Source of the DNA: Fibrobacterota bacterium
Lineage (GTDB): Bacteria; Fibrobacterota; Fibrobacteria; UBA11236
Reading direction: 5' to 3'
Assembly (NCBI GenBank): GCA_028287465.1
Contig: JAQBPO010000018.1
Span: forward strand, 1 to 64,000
Length of the DNA: 64,000 bases
Shown: piece after piece, positions 9,373-18,161 of the stretch
Layout: each line of letters opens with the position of its first letter
How positions within the stretch are numbered: position 1 is the stretch's first letter
The notes under the pieces: model-generated
The model's input: the letters and a program-made list of their open reading frames with translations, nothing else
What the model was told of the DNA's origin: nothing
The model's database searches: none
Position numbers and translations under genes: made by a program

Positions 9373-10667
9373 ACAAGGCCAACCCGGGCGGAGAGCCCGG
9401 ACACCATGATCCGGCGGCCCAATATCTGGCCGATTTGACAGGCGGTTCCGGAATGCCGGGCGGCCTGCCGGCGATTCCCGGGGTCGAAGGCTCCGGCGGC
9501 CTGACCAATGCCGTCGATTGGGTGGTCGGCTGGGCGCGGGCGAATTCCCTATGGCCCCTGGTTTTCGGGACCTCCTGCTGCGCCATCGAAATGATGGCCA
9601 CAGGCGCGTCCCATAACGATTGGGCCCGGTTCGGGCTGGAAGTGGCCCGGGCCTCCCCCCGTCAGGCGGATTTGATCATCCTGGCAGGCACCATCGTGGA
9701 AAAGATGGGATCGCGGCTCATCACCTTGTACGAGCAGATGCCGGGGCCGAAATACGTGATTGCCATGGGCGCCTGCACCATCAGCGGCGGGCCCTTCTAT
9801 TACGACAGTTATTCCGTGGTCAAAGGGGCGGATCGCCTGATTCCCGTGGACGTTTACGTTCCCGGTTGCCCGCCGCGCCCGGAAGCCCTGCTTTTCGGCG
9901 TCATGAAACTCCAGGAACTCATCCGCAAAGGCGGTTGGCGCAATTCCCTGACCCCGCGTCCCATCAACCATTCGCCCATCAAGGACGAGATGAGCGAGAC
10001 GGCGCGGCTTTGGGAGGAGAAGGAAAAGGCCAAACAGGAGGGGATGAAGGAGGCGCAGGAACGCTTTAAGGCAGAGAACCCGGATTTCAAGGGCGTGGTC
10101 ATCAAGCGCGTAGCCGCCCCCAAGTTCGATGAAGTGCCCCGGGTAGTGCGGTCCCAACGCGGCCTCCCGGCCCCGGAAACCTTCGCCATCCTCGCGGAGC
10201 GTTTCCCGGGCCTTATGGTACAGGGTCTGTCCGAACCGACGCCGGAAAAGCTGGCGGCCTTGGGTCCGGAATACATCCTCGACGTCATCGTGGGCCGGGA
10301 GGATTACCTGGGTCTCGTCGGCTTCCTCAAGTCGGATGCGCGCCTGAAGCTGGATTTCCTGATCGAATTGACGGCCGTTGATTGGAAGGACCGTTTCGAC
10401 GTGGTCGTGCACCTGCAATCCCTCGAGAAGGGCCATAAGGTTTTCCTCCGTTGCGCCCTGCCCCGCGAGGAGCATCCGGAAATCCCTTCCCTGACCGGGA
10501 TTTTCTCCGGGGCCGATTGGCATGAGCGCGAGGCGTACGATTTCTTCGGCATCCGATTCGCCGGCCATCCGGACCTCCGACGCCTTTTCCTGGACGATGA
10601 TTTCCCCGGACACCCGCTGCGCAAGGATTTCGAGGATCCCTCGCGCATCGTGAAGAGGCCCTACTGA
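9363..10667 (+). CDS. nuoBC: Fused NADH-quinone oxidoreductase subunits B and C
   Basis: One 434-residue polypeptide joins NuoB, which carries the N2 iron-sulfur cluster that reduces quinone, to NuoC, a peripheral-arm scaffold. Residues ~45-190 are NuoB with the cluster ligands in TSCCAIEMM (C72, C73), GACTISGG (C138) and VPGCPPRPE (C169). Residues ~190-275 form a charged linker ([19 protein letters not shown]). Residues ~280-434 are NuoC, with [20 protein letters not shown] and [10 protein letters not shown] at the end. No stop or frameshift separates the halves. ATG 9363 and ATG 9369 are both plausible starts; the latter overlaps the nuoA stop as ATGA. A 45-residue Gly/Pro-rich N-terminal extension precedes the NuoB core. 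Confidence 0.95.
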   Translation: MGMNKANPGGEPGHHDPAAQYLADLTGGSGMPGGLPAIPGVEGSGGLTNAVDWVVGWARANSLWPLVFGTSCCAIEMMATGASHNDWARFGLEVARASPRQADLIILAGTIVEKMGSRLITLYEQMPGPKYVIAMGACTISGGPFYYDSYSVVKGADRLIPVDVYVPGCPPRPEALLFGVMKLQELIRKGGWRNSLTPRPINHSPIKDEMSETARLWEEKEKAKQEGMKEAQERFKAENPDFKGVVIKRVAAPKFDEVPRVVRSQRGLPAPETFAILAERFPGLMVQGLSEPTPEKLAALGPEYILDVIVGREDYLGLVGFLKSDARLKLDFLIELTAVDWKDRFDVVVHLQSLEKGHKVFLRCALPREEHPEIPSLTGIFSGADWHEREAYDFFGIRFAGHPDLRRLFLDDDFPGHPLRKDFEDPSRIVKRPY

Positions 10668-11884
10668 TGGGCAACGGAATGCAGGCCGGAATGGCCGGGG
10701 CATCCGACGCCCTGCATGCCGAGCAAGGACGTCCGGGATCGGAATCCTTCCGGTTGCCTCCCGGCTTCACCTTGCGGGAAACGCGCGCGGACGGCAGCCA
10801 GGAATACTTCCTCAATATGGGCCCGCAGCATCCCAGCACCCATGGCGTGCTGAAGCTGGTGGTGCGCCTGGACGGCGAGACCGTGATCGAGGTGGTGCCG
10901 CATCTGGGGTTCATCCACCGCGCCATCGAGAAGATGGGGGAGAACGAGACCTTCGTGCAGTACATCCATCTGACCGATCGGATGGACTACCTGAGCAGCC
11001 ATATCAACAACCTCTGCGTCTGCATGGCCATCGAGAAGGCAATGGGCATCGGCGTCCCGGAGCGCGGGGAATACATCCGCGTGATGGTTTCCGAATTGCA
11101 GCGCATCCAGTCCCACCTGCTTTGGTGGGGCGCCTTCGGCATGGACATGGGGGCGGTCAGCGCCTTCCTGTACGGATTCAAGGAACGCGAGAAGATCACG
11201 GCCTTGTTCGAGGAGCTCTGCGGCGCGCGCCTGACCATGAATTACTTCCGCCCGGGTGGGTCCAACGCGGATGTGCCCGCGGACTTCCTGCCCCGCATCA
11301 AAGAGGTCCTGGAGGACTTGAAGTTCTCGCTGGACGAATTCGAGGTGCTCCTCACCAAGAACCCCATCATCCGCGAACGGACGGTGGGCGTGGGCGCGCT
11401 TTCGAAGGATCGGGCCATCAGCTATGGCTGCTCCGGGCCCGTGGGCCGGGCATCGGGAGTCGACTTCGACGTGCGCAAGCACGATCCCTATTCCGTGTAC
11501 GATCGCTTCACCTTCGACGTCCCCCTGGGCAAGAACGGGGATTGCTACGATCGTTACATGGTGCGCATGCAGGAGATGCGGGAATCCATCCGCATCCTGG
11601 AGCAGGCCATGGCGGGATTCCCGGAAGGCCAGTACCGGTCCAAGGAAAAACCGAACTACAAGGTCCCCGCGGGCAGCTATTATGCCAACGTGGAGACGGC
11701 GCGCGGCCTCTACGCCACCTACATGGTATCGGACAATTCCTTCAAGCCCTATCGCATCAAGAGCCGTTCGCCCAACCTGTCCAACCTGGCCGCCATCGGG
11801 GAGATGGCCAGGGGCGGCAAGATCGCGGATCTGGTGGCCGTCCTGTCCACCCTGGATCTCATCATCCCGGATATCGACCGATGA
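10667..11884 (+). CDS. nuoD: NADH-quinone oxidoreductase subunit D
   Basis: The 49-kDa-type subunit of complex I, 405 aa, which forms most of the quinone-binding cavity together with NuoB. Family signatures are clear: MGPQHPSTHGVLKLVVRLDGE near residue 51, HLGFIHRAIEKM, DRMDYLSSHINN, and the C-terminal RSPNLSNLAAI and DLVAVLSTLDLIIPDIDR. It is a separate gene, unlike the NuoCD fusion of enterobacteria. It starts on the last base of the nuoBC stop codon (TGATG). The first ~45 residues are a low-complexity extension before the conserved core. Confidence 0.97.
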   Translation: MGNGMQAGMAGASDALHAEQGRPGSESFRLPPGFTLRETRADGSQEYFLNMGPQHPSTHGVLKLVVRLDGETVIEVVPHLGFIHRAIEKMGENETFVQYIHLTDRMDYLSSHINNLCVCMAIEKAMGIGVPERGEYIRVMVSELQRIQSHLLWWGAFGMDMGAVSAFLYGFKEREKITALFEELCGARLTMNYFRPGGSNADVPADFLPRIKEVLEDLKFSLDEFEVLLTKNPIIRERTVGVGALSKDRAISYGCSGPVGRASGVDFDVRKHDPYSVYDRFTFDVPLGKNGDCYDRYMVRMQEMRESIRILEQAMAGFPEGQYRSKEKPNYKVPAGSYYANVETARGLYATYMVSDNSFKPYRIKSRSPNLSNLAAIGEMARGGKIADLVAVLSTLDLIIPDIDR

Positions 11885-12972
11885 CGGCCCTCCGCGAATA
11901 TCCCCTGAACCATCCCGTAGGCGATTTCATCCGCGGGCTGCTGCCCTCGCCGTGGTCCGCCATCGCCAACGGCGCTTTGGCGGTAGCCTTGATGTGCGGA
12001 CTGGTGACCGTGGCCGCCATCGGCCTCATCTGGCTGGAGCGCAAGGTCTGCGCCCATTTCCAAGCGCGCCTGGGCCCCACGCGGGTCGGACCGTTCGGCC
12101 TATTGCAACCCATCGCCGACGCCATCAAACTCCTGATGAAGGAGAACATCCGGCCGCGCACGGTGGATGGGCTCGCCTATTTCCTGGCTCCCCTCCTGCC
12201 CATCACGGGTTCGTTCCTGGTCCTGGCGGTGATGCCCTTCGATCACGATATCCAGGCCATGGACCTGCCCGCGGGGGTGGTTTACGTCGTGGCGGTTTCC
12301 GGCCTCGGCATCCTGGGCATCCTCATCGGGGGCTGGGGTTCGAACAACAAATACTCCATGCTCGGCTCGATGCGTTCCGGCGCGCAACTCTTCTCCTATG
12401 AACTGTCCATGGTCCTTTGCATGTTGCTGGTGGTGATGGCGAGCGGAACCGCGTCCTTGCGGGAAATCGTGCTTTCCCAGCAAGGCATGGTTTGGGACTG
12501 GTGGATCATCAAGATGCCCGGGGCCGGATTGCTGGCCTTCCTGCTGTTCATGATTTCCTCCACCGCCGAACTGAACCGCGGACCCCTGGACCTTTCCGAA
12601 GCGGAGTCCGAACTCACCGGCGGATTCCATACCGAATACACCGGCATCTCCTTCTCCATGTTCTTCCTGGCGGAGTTCGTGAACATGTTCGCGTCCGCGG
12701 GCCTCGGGGCGACGTTCTTCCTGGGCGGATTCCTGGCGCCCCAGTTCGGCTTCGCGCCCCTGGACAATGCCCTGTTCGCCATTCCCGGCGTCCTATGGTT
12801 CTTCGCCAAGGTGCTTGGGCTCATCTTCCTGTATATGTGGTTCCGATGGACCTTTCCGCGCCTGCGCATCGATCATCTGCTCTCCCTGGAGTGGAAGTTC
12901 CTGCTGCCCGTCTCGATGGCGAACCTGTTGCTCGGCGCCACCTTGGTCACCTTCAAACTCATGATTCCCTGA
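11881..12972 (+). CDS. nuoH: NADH-quinone oxidoreductase subunit H
   Basis: Membrane subunit (363 aa) that connects the quinone cavity to the proton-pumping arm. About eight transmembrane helices are visible. Conserved stretches include GLIWLERKVCAHFQARLGP, RVGPFGLLQPIADAIKLLMKE, the loop GGWGSNNKYSMLGSMRSGAQ, and the acidic segment STAELNRGPLDLSEAESELTGGFHTEY that lines the quinone channel. The ATG overlaps the nuoD stop codon as ATGA, indicating translational coupling. Confidence 0.97.
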   Translation: MTALREYPLNHPVGDFIRGLLPSPWSAIANGALAVALMCGLVTVAAIGLIWLERKVCAHFQARLGPTRVGPFGLLQPIADAIKLLMKENIRPRTVDGLAYFLAPLLPITGSFLVLAVMPFDHDIQAMDLPAGVVYVVAVSGLGILGILIGGWGSNNKYSMLGSMRSGAQLFSYELSMVLCMLLVVMASGTASLREIVLSQQGMVWDWWIIKMPGAGLLAFLLFMISSTAELNRGPLDLSEAESELTGGFHTEYTGISFSMFFLAEFVNMFASAGLGATFFLGGFLAPQFGFAPLDNALFAIPGVLWFFAKVLGLIFLYMWFRWTFPRLRIDHLLSLEWKFLLPVSMANLLLGATLVTFKLMIP

Positions 12973-12985
12973 GATAGGAGCGGCC

Positions 12986-13741
12986 ATGTCAGAAGAACTC
13001 CCATCCCCGGCGAACAACCCGGAACCGGCCAAACCCGCCGCCCCGGTTGGGGCCAAGCCGGCGGAACCGGTCTCCGCCAAGCCGGCCGAACCCTCCGCCG
13101 CGAAGCCTGTCGCCGCACCTTCGGAACCTGGTGAGGCGAAGTCCGCTGCTCCCGCCGCCGCGCCTGCCTCCGCTCCCCCCTCTCCCCCTGCCGCGGCGAA
13201 ACCGGCCGAACCGCCGGCAGCCAAGGCGCCGCCCGCGCCCCCGCCCCCTCCTCTCAAGGCCGTCGATCCAGGCCGCGGCAAATCCGTCGAAGCCGCGGAC
13301 GAGAAGCCGAGCCTGCGCCGTTTCCTCGGGGACGCCTTCAGCCTGATCAAAGGCATGAACGTCACCTTCCGGTATATCCGCAAGCCCAGCCGCACGGTCA
13401 CAAGGGAATACCCGGAGAACCGGGACACCCTGAAATTCCCGGAACGCTTCCGCGGCCAGGTGGTGATGCCCCATGATGATAATGGCGACCATACCTGCAC
13501 GGCCTGCACCTTGTGCGAAAAGGCCTGCCCGAACGGGAGCATCTCCATCCTTACCACCAAGAACATCGCGAGCAAGCGCGTCCTGGGGGCGTTCGTCTAC
13601 CGGCTTTCCTCCTGCACCTTGTGCAACCTCTGCATCGAGGCCTGCCCGTTCGACGCCATCCGCATGGGACATGGGTTCGAAATGGCGACCTACTCCCGCG
13701 AGCCGCTGGACCTGATCCTGAACAAGACGGAAGGGCGCTGA
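12986..13741 (+). CDS. nuoI: NADH-quinone oxidoreductase subunit I with a long Pro/Ala-rich N-terminal extension
   Basis: Carries the two [4Fe-4S] clusters N6a and N6b that pass electrons towards NuoB. The ferredoxin part (residues ~110-251) has both ligand sets, CTACTLCEKACP (~171-182) and CTLCNLCIEACP (~210-221), the second followed by FDAIRMGH. The first ~90 residues are an unusual low-complexity segment of AKPAEP-like repeats with many prolines, before SLRRFLGDAFSLIKGMNVTF. Normal NuoI is ~160-180 aa; this one is 251 aa. The start has AGATAGGAGCGGCC upstream, a good Shine-Dalgarno sequence 13 bases after the nuoH stop. Confidence 0.95.
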   Translation: MSEELPSPANNPEPAKPAAPVGAKPAEPVSAKPAEPSAAKPVAAPSEPGEAKSAAPAAAPASAPPSPPAAAKPAEPPAAKAPPAPPPPPLKAVDPGRGKSVEAADEKPSLRRFLGDAFSLIKGMNVTFRYIRKPSRTVTREYPENRDTLKFPERFRGQVVMPHDDNGDHTCTACTLCEKACPNGSISILTTKNIASKRVLGAFVYRLSSCTLCNLCIEACPFDAIRMGHGFEMATYSREPLDLILNKTEGR

Positions 13742-14296
13742 GTGCGGGATCTCTTCTTCTACGCGCTTTGCGCCGTCATGCTGGGCCTGGCCATCACCAC
13801 CGTCCTGGCGCGTAACCTTTTCCGCGCCGCCCTCGCCTTGCTCGGGGTGCTCTTATGCACGGCCATTCTGTTCCTCTTGCTGCGGGCCGAGATGGTGGCC
13901 CTGGTGCAGGTGATGGTCTATATCGGCGGGATCATGATCTTCGTGCTTTACGCCGTGCTGCTGACCTCCGAACTGGGCGGCCGGATGGCTTCGCCTTCCC
14001 CTTTGAAAATCGGCGCCTCCGTGGTGGTGGCCGCCATCGCGTTCGGTTCCCTAGGCGTCCTCGCCAAACGGGCGGGAGCTTCCATCGAACCGGCATCGGT
14101 TTCCGCGCCGACCGCCTCCGGGTCATCCGCGCCTGCGGATGGGGAGGCCAATATCGCTTCCTTGAAAAACCTCGGAGCCCGCTTGCTCGATCCGCATGGT
14201 TTCCTGATCCCGTTCGAACTGGTATCCGTCCTTTTGCTGGCCGCCATGGTGGGCGCGATCGCCGTGGCCAGGGAAGGGAAGGGGGACGCGGCATGA
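13742..14296 (+). CDS. nuoJ: NADH-quinone oxidoreductase subunit J
   Basis: Membrane subunit (184 aa) with five transmembrane helices, part of the proton-translocation relay. The conserved third helix is visible as QVMVYIGGIMIFVLYAVLLT. Between helices 4 and 5 there is a polar insert rich in Ala, Ser and Pro (~residues 105-140). The GTG start directly follows the nuoI stop codon with GGAAGGG upstream, and the stop overlaps the nuoK start. Confidence 0.95.
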   Translation: MRDLFFYALCAVMLGLAITTVLARNLFRAALALLGVLLCTAILFLLLRAEMVALVQVMVYIGGIMIFVLYAVLLTSELGGRMASPSPLKIGASVVVAAIAFGSLGVLAKRAGASIEPASVSAPTASGSSAPADGEANIASLKNLGARLLDPHGFLIPFELVSVLLLAAMVGAIAVAREGKGDAA

Positions 14297-14613
14297 ACCT
14301 GACCGCATGCCTGGCGCTCTCCGCCGCCTTGTTCGCCATCGGCGCGTACGGCCTGGTGACCCGCCGCAACATGATCGCGGCCCTGATGTCCCTGGAACTG
14401 ATGGTGAACGCTGCCTTGATCAATTTCGTCGCGTTCGCCCGATTCGGCGGACCCCATCATGGTCACGGCGACCCCGAATCGGGCAGCCTGTTCGCCCTAT
14501 TCGCCGTGGCCGTAACCGCGGCGGAAATGGCCTTGGCCCTGGCCATCGTGATCGCGGTGCATCGCCAAAGAAGGCATCTGGATATCCGGGAGCTGGACGG
14601 CCTTCATGGGTGA
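14293..14613 (+). CDS. nuoK: NADH-quinone oxidoreductase subunit K
   Basis: Mrp-like small membrane subunit, 106 aa (normal length), three helices. It shows the family pattern GLVTRRNMIAALMSLELMVNA, with a buried glutamate (SLELM) in helix 2, and a second acidic residue in AVTAAEMALALAI in helix 3. A histidine-rich stretch (GGPHHGHGDPES) lies in the loop between helices 2 and 3. ATGA overlap with nuoJ; overlaps nuoL by 8 bases. Confidence 0.96.
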   Translation: MNLTACLALSAALFAIGAYGLVTRRNMIAALMSLELMVNAALINFVAFARFGGPHHGHGDPESGSLFALFAVAVTAAEMALALAIVIAVHRQRRHLDIRELDGLHG

Positions 14614-16648
14614 CCCTGCCATGACGGGCGCTTCAGCCTGGGAGACCCTGGGCCGGGTCGGATACGGCATCCTGGCCTTGCCCTTCCTTTCCTTCCTGAT
14701 CAACGGCCTGTGGCTGGGGCGCAAGAGCCCGCGGGCATCCGCCTGGACCGCCACGGCGCTGATGGGTTTGAACCTGGCCTTGGCGGTAATCCTCGCGATG
14801 GGTTATCGCGCCATGGTTCTCGGGGACCCCCAAGGCTTTCCGCAGCGCACGGCACTGCTTTGGAACCATACCTGGATGGACTTCACCCTGGAACCGGGGA
14901 CGGCCCTCGCCGCCCGTTTCGGGTTCTACCTGGATCCCATTTCCGTCATGATGGTCCTGGTCATCAGTTTCATTTCCTTCCTGGTGAACGTGTACTCCAT
15001 CGGATACATGCAGGGGGACAAGGGCGCGGGCCGCTTTTTCCCCCTGCTTTCCTTCTTCAGCTTCACCATGCTCGGTCTGGTGGTTTCCAGCAACCTGGTG
15101 CAGACCTTTTTCTTCTGGGAACTGGTGGGCGCGGCTTCCTACCTGCTTATCGGATTCTGGTATACCAAGCCCTCGGCGGTCGCGGCCAGCAAGAAGGCTT
15201 TCGTTCTGACCCGATTCGCGGACGCGTTCTTCCTGATGGGCATGCTGGTGACCGGCATCGTCGCGGGCGGTTTCGATTTCGCCCATCTGAACGGCCCCGA
15301 AGCCGCGGCGGCCCTCAACCATACGCTTACGGCGGGAATGTTCACCTGCAACCTGCTGACCTTGGGTACCCTGGGCATCTATATGGGCGCCTGGGGCAAA
15401 TCGGCCATGTTCCCGTTCCACGTCTGGCTGCCGGACGCAATGGAAGGGCCGACGCCGGTCTCCTCGCTCATCCATTCCGCCACCATGGTGGTGGCCGGCG
15501 TTTACCTGACGGCCCGCCTCTTCCCGCTCTTCTCCGCCGCCGAGCATACCCTCCGGGTGGTGGAATTCACGGGCGCCTTCACCGCCGTCTTCGCGGCCGC
15601 CATCGCCTGCACCCAGACGGATTTGAAACGCATCCTCGCCTTCTCCACCTTGTCCCAGCTGGGCCTGATGATGTTCGCCTTGGGCACGGGAGGCTCGGCC
15701 TATCCGGCCTCCATGTTCCATATCTTCACCCATGCCTTCTTCAAATGCCTGCTCTTCCTCTCCGCGGGAGTGGTCATCCACGCCATCCACAGCAACGATG
15801 TGCGCGATGCGGGCGGCCTGCGAAAATCCCTGCCCCGGACGTATTGGGCCACCCTGATCGCGGTCCTGGCCATCGCCGGCATCTTTCCCTTCTCGGGATT
15901 CTTCTCCAAAGAGGAAATCCTGCACGCGGCCCTGGCGAACGGACGCTACGGGGCCTTCCTCGCCGGCCTGGCCACCAGCGCGCTCACGGCCTTCTACATG
16001 TCGCGGTATTTCTTCCTGGTCTTCCATGGGCCGCGCCGCGGATCCCCCGCCCACCATGCGCATGGGGACGGGCACAAACCCATCCGTGAAGGCCTCTTGA
16101 TGACCCTGCCCATCCTCGTACTGGCCGTACCGAGCGCGTTCATCGGTTGGTTGAGCAAGGGGTTCTTCCTTGATCATGTGAAGCCGCCCGTTCCCGGATT
16201 CGCGGAAGGCGCCTCGGCCGCCGGCGAATCGCATGGAGCGGGCTTGGGCGGTACGATAGGCGGCGGCGCCGAATGGCTCCCGATCGTCGCGACCGTCCTG
16301 GCCCTGACCGGCGTAGCGGTAAGTTGGTATTGGTACGGTCTGAAAAAGAACGGGCCCGGATTCCCCGGACGCGCGGCGCCCCTCTGGTACCGGGTCCTGG
16401 CGGACAAGTTCTATATCGATGAAGCCTACCTGTTCCTAGCCAAGCGGGTGGGCGGCCGCTTGATCGCCGCGCCCGCGGCCTGGGTCGAACGCAATATCGT
16501 CAATGGCGCTTTCGACCTTGTGACGGGCGCCGTGCGCAAGCTGGCCTTCCTGCAGGGCCTTTTCCATAACGGCCAGGTCCAGGTGTACATCGCCGTGGCC
16601 CTGGTCGGACTCTGGCTGCTCGCCCGTTTCGGAAGCGTCGGTTACTGA
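14606..16648 (+). CDS. nuoL: NADH-quinone oxidoreductase subunit L
   Basis: Distal antiporter-like subunit (680 aa) of complex I, with about 14-16 transmembrane helices plus the C-terminal extension that forms the lateral helix and last transmembrane segment. Key stretches are the helix with FFFWELVGAASYLLIGFWY (essential glutamate), HVWLPDAMEGPTPVSSLIHSATMVVAGVYL and the central TDLKRILAFSTLSQLGLMMFA. The cytoplasmic loop holds a His-rich patch (AHHAHGDGHK). An alternative start at 14621 has a better-spaced GGGTGA upstream. It is overlapped by nuoK at the start and by nuoM at the stop (TGATG). Confidence 0.97.
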   Translation: MGDPAMTGASAWETLGRVGYGILALPFLSFLINGLWLGRKSPRASAWTATALMGLNLALAVILAMGYRAMVLGDPQGFPQRTALLWNHTWMDFTLEPGTALAARFGFYLDPISVMMVLVISFISFLVNVYSIGYMQGDKGAGRFFPLLSFFSFTMLGLVVSSNLVQTFFFWELVGAASYLLIGFWYTKPSAVAASKKAFVLTRFADAFFLMGMLVTGIVAGGFDFAHLNGPEAAAALNHTLTAGMFTCNLLTLGTLGIYMGAWGKSAMFPFHVWLPDAMEGPTPVSSLIHSATMVVAGVYLTARLFPLFSAAEHTLRVVEFTGAFTAVFAAAIACTQTDLKRILAFSTLSQLGLMMFALGTGGSAYPASMFHIFTHAFFKCLLFLSAGVVIHAIHSNDVRDAGGLRKSLPRTYWATLIAVLAIAGIFPFSGFFSKEEILHAALANGRYGAFLAGLATSALTAFYMSRYFFLVFHGPRRGSPAHHAHGDGHKPIREGLLMTLPILVLAVPSAFIGWLSKGFFLDHVKPPVPGFAEGASAAGESHGAGLGGTIGGGAEWLPIVATVLALTGVAVSWYWYGLKKNGPGFPGRAAPLWYRVLADKFYIDEAYLFLAKRVGGRLIAAPAAWVERNIVNGAFDLVTGAVRKLAFLQGLFHNGQVQVYIAVALVGLWLLARFGSVGY

Positions 16649-18153
16649 TGGCGTCCTCATGGATCCTGACCTGCACCTGGGTGCTGCCCCTGGTTTCGGC
16701 CCTCGCATTGATGGCCTTTCCGGCGAACGCGACCTCCGGCGTGAAACGCTTCAGCCTGTTCGCGAACGCGTTGAACCTGGTTTTGATCGCCTGGCTCTGC
16801 TACCTCTTTTTCCGGAATCCGCCCCAGGCCGTCGCCGGTTCCACCCAACCCATATTGGCGTTCGCCACGGATGTCGCCTGGTTCCGCGATTGGGGTATCC
16901 GCTACCACGTGGGCGTCGACGCCATTTCCATGTCCCTGATGCTGCTGGCGGGCATCGTGGTCTTTTGCGGCACCCTGGCCAGCTGGAACATCGAGTCGCG
17001 CGCCAAGGAATTCTTCGTGCTCCTGCAGGTGCTGGCCGCGGGCGTATTCGGGAGCTTCATCGCTTTCGATCTGTTCGCGTTCTTCGTGTTCAACGAACTG
17101 ACCCTCATCCCGACCTATCTCCTGATCGGCATGTTCGGAAGCGGTCGCAAGGAATTCGCGGCCATGAAGCTGAACCTCATGCTGATGGGGGGATCGGCCC
17201 TGATCCTGCTCGGCATCCTGGGCATGTACCTGGAATCCGGCAAGCATACCTTCGATATCGTCGAGCTCTCCCAGGTCCGTTTCGAGCAGGGTTTCCAGAT
17301 GTGGGCCTTCCCGGCCGTATTCCTGGGCTTCGGCATCCTCGGCAACATGTTCCCGTTCCATATCTGGTCCCCGGACGGGCACGCATCGGCGCCCACGGCC
17401 ATCTCCATGTTCCTGGCCGGCGTGCACATGAAGCTCGGCAGTTACGGATGCCTGCGCATCGCCATGTACCTCATGCCCGAGGGGGCCCGCGCCTGGATGG
17501 ATGTGTTCCTCGTCCTGGCCACCGCCGGAGTGGTATGGGGCGCCATCGTGGCCGTCAGGCAGAAGGATCTCAAATACCTGAACGCCTATTCCTCCGTTTC
17601 CCATTGCGGCCTGGTCTTCTTGGGGCTGGCCGCCCTGAACGCGACCGCCCTACGAGGCGCGGTGATGCAGATGCTGGCCCATGGATTCATCACCTCCGCG
17701 GTATTCTGCCTGATCGGGATGATCTACGCACGTACCCATACCCGTCTCATCCCGGAGATGTCCGGGCTCATGACCCGGATGCCCTTCCTTTCCGTTTCCT
17801 TCATCATCGCCGGGTTCGCCGCGCTCGGGCTTCCCGGGCTTGCCGGCTTCGCCGCCGAGCTCAACGTGTTCCTGGGGGGATTCGCCGCGGGTAGCCCTCT
17901 GGCCGTCGTCTGCACCGCATTGGCGGTCCTCTCCATCATCGTGACGGCCATCTACGTCCTCCGGGCCACCAACGCCATCCTGCATGGCCCGCCCAATGCC
18001 GCCGCAGCGCAAGTGACGGACGCGACCTGGCTGGAACGGGTCCCGCTCCTGCTGCTGCTGGCCTGCATCATCCTGATGGGTCTCTTTCCGGGCCGTATCG
18101 CCGGATTGGTGGACCAGGCCCTGATTCCCATCCTCAACAACCTGAACCGATAG
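16648..18153 (+). CDS. nuoM: NADH-quinone oxidoreductase subunit M
   Basis: Antiporter-like subunit (501 aa) in the middle of the membrane arm. The family patterns YHVGVDAISMSLMLLAGIV, FFVFNELTLIPTYLLIGMFG (helix 5 glutamate), FPFHIWSPDGHASAPTAISM and KDLKYLNAYSSVSHCGLVFLG are present, with about 14 transmembrane helices. The length is typical. The ATG shares a base with the nuoL stop; nuoN follows after 8 bases. Confidence 0.97.
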   Translation: MASSWILTCTWVLPLVSALALMAFPANATSGVKRFSLFANALNLVLIAWLCYLFFRNPPQAVAGSTQPILAFATDVAWFRDWGIRYHVGVDAISMSLMLLAGIVVFCGTLASWNIESRAKEFFVLLQVLAAGVFGSFIAFDLFAFFVFNELTLIPTYLLIGMFGSGRKEFAAMKLNLMLMGGSALILLGILGMYLESGKHTFDIVELSQVRFEQGFQMWAFPAVFLGFGILGNMFPFHIWSPDGHASAPTAISMFLAGVHMKLGSYGCLRIAMYLMPEGARAWMDVFLVLATAGVVWGAIVAVRQKDLKYLNAYSSVSHCGLVFLGLAALNATALRGAVMQMLAHGFITSAVFCLIGMIYARTHTRLIPEMSGLMTRMPFLSVSFIIAGFAALGLPGLAGFAAELNVFLGGFAAGSPLAVVCTALAVLSIIVTAIYVLRATNAILHGPPNAAAAQVTDATWLERVPLLLLLACIILMGLFPGRIAGLVDQALIPILNNLNR

Positions 18154-18161
18154 GGCGGACC

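Noticed and set aside
11122-12972. 616-residue frame that would make nuoH start inside nuoD
   Set aside because: The conserved NuoH begins at ATG 11881, which overlaps the nuoD stop; the upstream part is a shadow of nuoD.
13047-13346. Alternative frame in the Pro/Ala-rich start of nuoI
   Set aside because: Its content mirrors the repetitive DNA; the in-frame Shine-Dalgarno and continuation into the ferredoxin domain support the NuoI reading.
14633-16234. 533-residue minus-strand frame opposite nuoL
   Set aside because: Pure antisense composition (Gln/Glu/Gly/His-rich) opposite an unmistakable NuoL.
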